Below are positions 7,101 to 11,736 of a stretch of 11,736 nucleotides of DNA, piece by piece. The translations under genes were made by a program, and so were the position numbers. This stretch comes from an uncultured Eubacteriales bacterium (GTDB lineage: Bacteria > Bacillota_A > Clostridia > Saccharofermentanales > Saccharofermentanaceae). A model generated the notes under the pieces. The model searched no databases. It saw nothing but the letters and a program-made list of their open reading frames with translations, and was not told the DNA's origin. Where the stretch lies: positions 1 to 11,736 of the forward strand of contig OMQY01000298.1 in NCBI GenBank assembly GCA_900313405.1. Direction: 5' to 3'. Within the stretch, counting starts at the first letter, position 1. Every line of letters begins with the position of its first letter.

Positions 7101-7811
7101 TTACTTGCGTTCGATCCTGTGATATTGGGGCATAATGGCGACGTCTCGAACAACGGCTCCTTCACGCATATCGAGGATATTGCCTATGACGGTGGCAACA
7201 TCCGAAGGCAAAAGATAAGCCCCTTGCGCATCCGAGCATTGGAAGTCCGCATTACGGTACAGATCGGTCTTTGTCATATCCGGTCTGATAGTAACTACTT
7301 TAACATCCTGCTTACGGTATTCCTCGTAAAGACTCTCGCAGAAACTCGACAGTCCGGCCTTTGTTGCCCCGTATGCGGCGCCATGAGTATTTATCCTCCC
7401 TGCAGTTATGGAGGAGATATTGATTATCCAGCCTTTGGAACATTTTATGGACGGGAGGAACAGATTCGTAAGGACCATCGGCAATTCAAGATTTGTCCTG
7501 ACCATACGCCTGATATCAGCTGCAGCGATCTCACCGTGAAGTCCGTAATACCCTACGCCGGCATTATTTACAAGGACTGACACCTCACTGCCTGCAAGTA
7601 TCTCATTTACAAGTTCTTCTGTCTTATCTTCATCCGTAAGATCACAGATCCTTGTCTCAAAAGATTCATTACCCGTGAATTCACGTCCTATGCCTATAAC
7701 CTTAAAGCCTCGGCCGGCAAGCATATCCGCAACAGCCGCGCCGATGCCGGAAGATGCCCCTGTTACAACTGCAACTTTAGTATCAGTATTGGCAGAAGAT
7801 CCTGTCATCAT
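7101..7811 (-). CDS. Short-chain dehydrogenase, coupled to the radical SAM gene
   Basis: A classical SDR of 236 residues, unrelated beyond family level to the one at 1012. It has TGASSGIG (17-24), D57 in CDLTD, NNAG (82-85), N107, ISS (132-134) with catalytic S134, Y147 and K151. The region after the active site reads RPDMTKT (176-182) instead of the common PG...T. It is predicted to be a cytosolic NAD(P)-dependent oxidoreductase of the YdfG-like general type; the substrate cannot be read. The start is ATG 7811 or 7808: AGAGGTG lies 4 or 7 bases upstream, so 7808 may be the true start. The gene overlaps the end of the radical SAM gene by 29 bases, which implies translational coupling and a shared pathway. 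Its stop is TAA, unlike most genes here. Confidence 0.9.
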   Translation of the reverse strand: MMTGSSANTDTKVAVVTGASSGIGAAVADMLAGRGFKVIGIGREFTGNESFETRICDLTDEDKTEELVNEILAGSEVSVLVNNAGVGYYGLHGEIAAADIRRMVRTNLELPMVLTNLFLPSIKCSKGWIINISSITAGRINTHGAAYGATKAGLSSFCESLYEEYRKQDVKVVTIRPDMTKTDLYRNADFQCSDAQGAYLLPSDVATVIGNILDMREGAVVRDVAIMPQYHRIERK

Positions 7812-8775
7812 CCTTCACCTCTCTTAATCTGTCTCTAACATAGTTTACCATGGTCTTATTGATATCATCGGGATATACGCAGTATCCTTCCCTTTTTTCG
7901 AAAGGAAACTGAACGGCATCAGACTGCGGCGCACATCGTCTGATAGCCTTGATATAGTCTGCCGAGATCCTGAATGCGCCGATACCGAAGTCGCGTATAC
8001 GACTGACATCGACCTCGGATATTATTCGTTCGATGAGTTCCCCATATAGGGATCTCCAGTTGTCTACGTAAAGGATAGGATCTATGCATATCCTGACGGT
8101 ACAGCCGGACTCGACTGCCTTGTTTATGCCTCTTATCCTTGTATCAAGCCCCGCTGTCCCGTGTTCGTATTCGCGTATGACAGCATCAGGGGATAATGTA
8201 AACGCGTAGATAAGATTAGAGACAGGCTTAAACGATCCGCCTCCGGTCTTAGTCCTTATCTCGACATGTGTCTCCGGATGGTCTGCCGCAAAACCGGCCC
8301 ACATCGAGCATGCCCCTGTGATCGGTTCCAATGCAGGCAGATCCGTATCAAATGATACGCTCAGATAACACTTGTTAAGCTTGGCTGCCTGATCGAGATA
8401 GTCTTGCGTGTTGACAAAGATCACGATATTTGCGGTTGCATATCGTCCCTTAAGGAAACAGTAATCGCAATCAAACGGGCAGTTGAGCACAGTTGATGTA
8501 TAAAAGAAATCTCCGCCTTCATAGTTCTGACAGACAGGTGAACCTCTGTAGATCAATTGTCCGTGATTAACGGCAAGAATGAGCTTACGGCTGTTCTTCT
8601 GAAGTTCATAAGATTGTCCGGCACGATTAAAAACATGTTTGTAATGCTTCACGGCTGTTACGGCACTTTGTGGGAAGCGGCTGATAATATCAGCTGTCAA
8701 ACCGTAAGCATATGCTTCCTCTTCAACATATATCCTGTCAAAGTTTTGAATAAATGATGCGCCTCCTGAGGACAT
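7783..8775 (-). CDS. Spore photoproduct lyase-family radical SAM protein, likely not a true lyase
   Basis: A 330-residue relative of SplB (342 residues in B. subtilis). N-terminal FDRIYVEEEA (12-21) matches the family's opening, and C99, C103 and C106 form the CX3CX2C [4Fe-4S]/SAM motif. Further shared features are VNTQDYLDQA (121-130, compare VNVEEILDQA in SplB), EIRTKT (172-177, compare RFVTKF), an EHGTAGLDTRI segment (204-214, compare EPGTSPLDKRI) and FGIGAFRI (263-270). By my recalled alignment the hydrogen donor Cys141 of B. subtilis SplB (in EASCTSD) is Phe142 here (SVSFDTD), and Tyr99 (in YCY) is Phe107; Tyr97 is kept as Tyr105. Repair of the spore photoproduct by the known mechanism is therefore doubtful. 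The gene overlaps its neighbours by 38 (nucleosidase) and 29 (SDR) bases. The start at 8775 is chosen for the AAGGAG site 7 bases upstream; an in-frame Met at 8808 lacks one. Confidence 0.88.
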   Translation of the reverse strand: MSSGGASFIQNFDRIYVEEEAYAYGLTADIISRFPQSAVTAVKHYKHVFNRAGQSYELQKNSRKLILAVNHGQLIYRGSPVCQNYEGGDFFYTSTVLNCPFDCDYCFLKGRYATANIVIFVNTQDYLDQAAKLNKCYLSVSFDTDLPALEPITGACSMWAGFAADHPETHVEIRTKTGGGSFKPVSNLIYAFTLSPDAVIREYEHGTAGLDTRIRGINKAVESGCTVRICIDPILYVDNWRSLYGELIERIISEVDVSRIRDFGIGAFRISADYIKAIRRCAPQSDAVQFPFEKREGYCVYPDDINKTMVNYVRDRLREVKDDDRIFCQY

Positions 8776-9583
8776 TAAGCATCTCCTTACCGTCTTTGCG
8801 TGAAGCAACAGGAAGTAAGCCTTCCTTTCTCATCTTCTCTATCATTCCCGGCATATCGATCCGGCTGCTAAGCGAGTAACGCAATAATCGCATAATCTCG
8901 TTCCTCATGGTCTCAGAACAACGGAACAACTCCGCATATTCACCGATATCCGGCTCCGCCTCACACATTTCCGATCGCAAGACGCCCCCGGAATAGACAT
9001 CTGTTACATGCCTGATGATATCGATCCTTCCGCGCACAAGATCCCGAACCGTATCCTCCGTCAGATTGGCTCCGTCCCCCATATCCGATACGATCTTGAT
9101 CAGGCAAGTTCGGGCACAACCGATCCGGCTGATACAAGCCTCTGCGAATGCGGAGCCTTCCATATCATACAGCAGCCGGTCATCCTCTATACCGTCGTTT
9201 ATGAGACGGCTGACAGTAACAAGTGAGGATGTCTTAAGACCTGTCTCATAAAGGATGTCAGGATACAGATCTCTCCCGGTATCATGATCGGTTACCTTGC
9301 TCACCAGGAAAGTATCGCCTATACACTTGCCTGCGCACACGCCGACATTAACGGCTGCAGATGTTTCATCCGGCGGATATAGAGCAAAGACTTCTCCTGC
9401 AGCATAACTCATAGATGTCTTGCCCATACCTGTAAGTGCAAGTATCGTGCGGCCGTCGTCTGACAAGAAGACAGTCGTCCCACCGGGGCACTTGAACCTG
9501 TTCGAGAGTCCGTATGCCTCGATAACAGGCAGAGCCTCACACCTCATGGCGCAAAACAGATAAAGCATCTTGTCAGAGTCCAT
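8738..9583 (-). CDS. MTA/SAH nucleosidase-like phosphorylase-superfamily protein
   Basis: A 281-residue member of the nucleoside phosphorylase/nucleosidase superfamily (PNP_UDP_1, COG0775 type). Visible landmarks are FCAMRCEA (10-17, with E16 near the position of the general-acid Glu12 of E. coli MTA/SAH nucleosidase), LTGMGKTS (50-57), AVNVGVCAGK (77-86), DMEGSAFAEA (140-149, ribose-binding Glu142) and VSD (165-167, D167 matching catalytic Asp197). Residues 200-281 form an extra, probably helical tail rich in Arg, Met and Glu that plain MTA/SAH nucleosidases of about 230 residues lack. Likely activity is cleavage of a 5'-modified adenosine; candidate substrates are 5'-deoxyadenosine, MTA, SAH or an adenosylated product of the next gene. 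The gene overlaps murD by 11 bases and the radical SAM gene by 38. AGGA lies 8 bases before the start at 9583; the later in-frame Met (9568) has no such site. Confidence 0.85.
   Translation of the reverse strand: MDSDKMLYLFCAMRCEALPVIEAYGLSNRFKCPGGTTVFLSDDGRTILALTGMGKTSMSYAAGEVFALYPPDETSAAVNVGVCAGKCIGDTFLVSKVTDHDTGRDLYPDILYETGLKTSSLVTVSRLINDGIEDDRLLYDMEGSAFAEACISRIGCARTCLIKIVSDMGDGANLTEDTVRDLVRGRIDIIRHVTDVYSGGVLRSEMCEAEPDIGEYAELFRCSETMRNEIMRLLRYSLSSRIDMPGMIEKMRKEGLLPVASRKDGKEMLNVLRRRIIYSKL
8783..8788 (-). promoter_or_regulatory. Ribosome binding site fixing the radical SAM start
   Basis: AAGGAG on the minus strand, 7 bases before ATG 8775 and lying inside the end of the nucleosidase gene. 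It favours this start over the in-frame Met at 8808. Confidence 0.7.
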
Positions 9584-11066
9584 TTACGATATCCTTAAAT
9601 AAGTCGCCTCTGTGCTCAAAATGTCTGAAATGATCATATGAAGTCCCGATATTGGACATGATCACGATCTCACCCGGGCGGGCAAGTTCTCCGGCCTTCT
9701 TGACCGCCTCAACAAACTTACTGCGAACCTTCTCCCGAGTCTGCTCGAACTCATAGACATCTCCGTCTTCAGAATCGAGTATGATCAGCTGATACTCGCG
9801 TCCGTCAGCTTCCTTGGCAAGAATATCGCTAACGAGAGAACTGTTTGATCCATATAGAATGATCCTGTCACTGACCTTAAGGATCGCATCTCCGAGGCCG
9901 TCGTATACGCATTTCTTATCTGCTCCGCCGGCGATCAGAACGCCCTTCATGCCTCTGTCAGCCAAAGCGTACATAGTATTCATCGTCCTGTTGGGAGAAG
10001 TATCGATAGACGAATTATAGTAACTGACGCCATCGATCTCACGCACAAATTCTATCCTGTGAGGAACGCCCTTAAAGGTCTTTGCAACTTTAACGATATC
10101 CTCGACATTCACATACTCGAACACTGCGGAAATAGCTGCCAGATAGTTCTCGACATTGTGCTTGCCGGGGATGAAGATATCCTTTTCGCTGATAATGCTT
10201 GTTATCTTGCCTCTATATTCATAGGTCAGCATTCCATTATCACAGTAAGCTCTGCCGAATTGCTCATTATCGCCGGATCTTAAAGTATCCTGCCGGTCAC
10301 GAGCGAAAAATGATACTCTGCCTCGTCTTTTATCCTTCATGTTATATGTCAGATCGCAGGAAGCATTGAGAACAAGCACGCCGGTCGCATCCTGATTACG
10401 GAATATGCTCCTCTTGGCATCGATATACTCTTCATAATCTTTATGGAAATCAAGATGATTGGGAGTGATATTCGTAACGATCGCCGTATCGACACTTCTT
10501 GCCATGCCAAGCAGCTGAAACGATGACAACTCGAGAACGACCATATCAGAAGCCTCGATATTGTCGATCTGATCAAGGAGCGGCGTTCCGATATTACCAC
10601 CAAGCCAGACTTTATAGCCCGAAGCCTTAAGCATCTCCGATACCAGTGTAGTCGTAGTAGTCTTACCGTCAGAACCGGTAATACCGAATGTATGAGCAGG
10701 ACAGAGCGCGAGGAACAGTTCCATCTCGGTCGTAAGAACAGCTCCGTTATCATAAGCGGCCTTAAGTTCAGGGGTCTCGAACCTCATCTTGGGAGTCTTG
10801 AATACAATATCAAAATGCTCTTTGCGCAGGATATCGAGGTAATCCTCACCACATGACCATTCGATCTTATACCCCTGCCCTTCGAACTCCTCTATCGTCT
10901 TGCCCAGAACAGGATCATCCGCAGGCAGCTTATCACAAGCGGTAACGGATACGCCAAGTGAACAGAGCCACTTGATAAGCGGTCTGTTGGATATGCCTAC
11001 TCCAATGACGGCAGCCCTTCTGCCGTATATATATTTCTTGAATTCATCCAGTTTACGATTCATCAT
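9573..11066 (-). CDS. murD: UDP-N-acetylmuramoylalanine--D-glutamate ligase
   Basis: Cytosolic ATP-dependent Mur ligase that adds D-glutamate to UDP-MurNAc-L-Ala in peptidoglycan precursor synthesis. The 497 residues show the three-domain plan: an N-terminal UDP-binding Rossmann-like part (AAVIGVGISNRP, 18-29), a central ATPase and a C-terminal ligase domain. The ATPase carries ITGSDGKTTTT (129-139), ELSSFQL (179-185), NITPNHLDFH (199-208), the carbamylated-Lys candidate K218 in DAKRS, and GKHNVEN (301-307). The ligase domain contains DTSPNRT (355-361) and the closing MSNIGTSYDHF (470-480). It is somewhat longer than the usual 440-460, mainly around 240-300. Starts at 11066 or 11063 fit GGAGG (4 or 7 bases upstream). 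It lies outside any visible division-wall cluster, between an ABC exporter and the nucleosidase, whose start it overlaps. Confidence 0.95.
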   Translation of the reverse strand: MMNRKLDEFKKYIYGRRAAVIGVGISNRPLIKWLCSLGVSVTACDKLPADDPVLGKTIEEFEGQGYKIEWSCGEDYLDILRKEHFDIVFKTPKMRFETPELKAAYDNGAVLTTEMELFLALCPAHTFGITGSDGKTTTTTLVSEMLKASGYKVWLGGNIGTPLLDQIDNIEASDMVVLELSSFQLLGMARSVDTAIVTNITPNHLDFHKDYEEYIDAKRSIFRNQDATGVLVLNASCDLTYNMKDKRRGRVSFFARDRQDTLRSGDNEQFGRAYCDNGMLTYEYRGKITSIISEKDIFIPGKHNVENYLAAISAVFEYVNVEDIVKVAKTFKGVPHRIEFVREIDGVSYYNSSIDTSPNRTMNTMYALADRGMKGVLIAGGADKKCVYDGLGDAILKVSDRIILYGSNSSLVSDILAKEADGREYQLIILDSEDGDVYEFEQTREKVRSKFVEAVKKAGELARPGEIVIMSNIGTSYDHFRHFEHRGDLFKDIVNGL

Positions 11067-11096
11067 GATCCCTCCGTGTCGTCACTAACACAGTTA

Positions 11097-11102
11097 ATTA
11101 TA
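11097..11102 (-). promoter_or_regulatory. Candidate -10 element upstream of murD
   Basis: A perfect TATAAT on the minus strand in the 43-base gap between the ABC transporter stop and murD. The -35 region at the end of the ABC gene is weak (AATCAT or ATCATA at 18 or 17 bases). It could drive the murD-nucleosidase-radical SAM-SDR group, or transcription may simply continue from the ABC gene. Confidence 0.35.
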
Positions 11103-11109
11103 ATACACT

Positions 11110-11736
11110 TTATCTTGTATATGATTTGTACAGTCTGCTGTAAAATCCGCCTCTTCGGAGCAATTGCTCGTGCGTTCCTATATCGCTTATCCTTCCGTTC
11201 TCGATTACTACGATCATGTCAGAATCGATGATAGTAGACAATCGGTGTGCGATTATAAGGCCTGTCCTGTTATCCAGAAGTTCTCTTACAGCCTTCTGGA
11301 TCTTAACTTCCGTAAGTACATCTACAGAAGATGTTGCCTCATCCAGGATCAATATCGACGGATCAGATACCATTGCCCTCGTTATGCTGAGCAGCTGGCG
11401 CTGACCTTCTGAGAGTTCCTCACTGTCCAAGTTTATGACAGAGTCGTATTTGTCAGGCATCCTGCGTATAAAGGAATCTGCGCCGGAATCGTGAGCTGTC
11501 CGTTTTGCATCGTCATCCCGGGTTTCCGGACTGCCGTATTTGATATTGTCCATCACGCTTCCTTCCGTGAACCACGTATCTTGTGCAACAGTTCCGATAT
11601 ACTGCCTCAGGACATTTCTCGGAACTCCCGCTATATCGACACCGTTAACAAGTATCTGCCCCGAATCGGGTTCATAGAACCTGAGCAACAGATTGATAAG
11701 CGTTGTCTTCCCGCATCCCGTGGGGCCTACTATGGC
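11110..11736 (-). CDS. ABC exporter ATP-binding domain (C-terminal part, cut by window edge)
   Basis: The frame runs open to the right edge, so the 208 residues seen are only the end of a longer protein. Walker A GPTGCGKTT is residues 4-12 of the fragment (bases about 11701-11727). The Q-loop (AQDTWF, Q52), signature LSEGQ (108-112), Walker B ILILDEATSSVD (about 128-139) and the H-loop AHRLST (H164) all follow. This is the nucleotide-binding domain of a fused permease-ATPase exporter of the MsbA/LmrA/BmrA type, probably one half of a heterodimer or homodimer in the cytoplasmic membrane. The D-loop SSVD and ENGRISDIGTHEQLL tail are typical. All ATPase motifs are intact. The membrane domain lies outside the window, so the substrate is unknown. 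It ends 43 bases before murD. Confidence 0.93.
   Translation of the reverse strand, partial: AIVGPTGCGKTTLINLLLRFYEPDSGQILVNGVDIAGVPRNVLRQYIGTVAQDTWFTEGSVMDNIKYGSPETRDDDAKRTAHDSGADSFIRRMPDKYDSVINLDSEELSEGQRQLLSITRAMVSDPSILILDEATSSVDVLTEVKIQKAVRELLDNRTGLIIAHRLSTIIDSDMIVVIENGRISDIGTHEQLLRRGGFYSRLYKSYTR

Noticed and set aside
7050..7580. Plus-strand open frame of 176 codons
   Set aside because: It is antisense to the SDR gene at 7101-7811, with no ribosome binding site and no recognisable motif.
8776..8808. Upstream Met at 8808 for the radical SAM protein
   Set aside because: No ribosome binding site precedes it, while AAGGAG stands 7 bases before the Met at 8775, and SPL homologues start close to the FDRIYVE segment.
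11686..11688. Apparent TTG start of a small ATPase
   Set aside because: The frame stays open upstream and reads a complete Walker A motif to the window edge, so this Leu is internal to a truncated ABC exporter gene.
1..11736. Mobile element, prophage, defence island or CRISPR signatures
   Set aside because: No transposase, integrase, terminal inverted repeats, spaced direct repeats, toxin-antitoxin pair or nuclease gene is visible; the genes look like vertically inherited chromosomal content.

Overview
The window reads as a chromosomal segment of an anaerobic Gram-positive bacterium, most likely a gut or rumen Clostridia member (Oscillospirales/Lachnospirales-like). The grounds are purine-rich GGAGG/GAGGTG ribosome binding sites before nearly every gene, a clostridial-style MurD (GSDGKTTTT P-loop, NITPNH motif), a DUF1848 protein, a spore-photoproduct-lyase-family radical SAM protein, a cytoplasmic FHA domain and a UppP-type lipid phosphatase. 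This is inference from family knowledge; no marker gene fixes the taxon. Genes are packed tightly, often overlapping, and ten of the twelve stop codons are TGA. I see no tRNA, rRNA, CRISPR array, insertion sequence or phage gene. No gene-free stretch exceeds about 115 bases.

Left part (1-3186): an unrecognised single-pass membrane protein (minus strand) diverges from a FabG-like short-chain dehydrogenase (SDR), followed by a citrate synthase behind its own extended -10 promoter. The citrate synthase stop codon abuts the stop codon of the next, convergent gene: the two share one TGATCA palindrome, so no spacer or terminator separates them.

Right part (3187-11736): everything is on the minus strand. 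In transcription order it holds an ABC exporter ATPase end (cut by the window edge), murD, a nucleoside phosphorylase/nucleosidase, a spore-photoproduct-lyase-like radical SAM protein, a second SDR, a membrane protein with outside von Willebrand-A-like and inside FHA domains, a triple zinc-ribbon protein, uppP, and DUF1848. The first group (murD to SDR) is joined by overlaps of 11, 38 and 29 bases. The second group (FHA protein to DUF1848) has gaps of 41 and 12 bases and a 29-base overlap. A 71-base gap with a TATAAT element separates the two groups.

Together the right part mixes cell-wall supply (MurD adds D-Glu to the peptidoglycan precursor; UppP recycles the lipid carrier), an envelope-to-cytoplasm signalling candidate (vWA-TM-FHA), and an uncharacterised three-gene cassette. 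The cassette (nucleosidase, radical SAM, SDR) is the most interesting part. The radical SAM protein keeps the cluster cysteines of spore photoproduct lyase but appears to lack the hydrogen-donor Cys and one relay Tyr. With a nucleosidase and a reductase beside it, a different chemistry is plausible, for example adenosylation, depurination and reduction.
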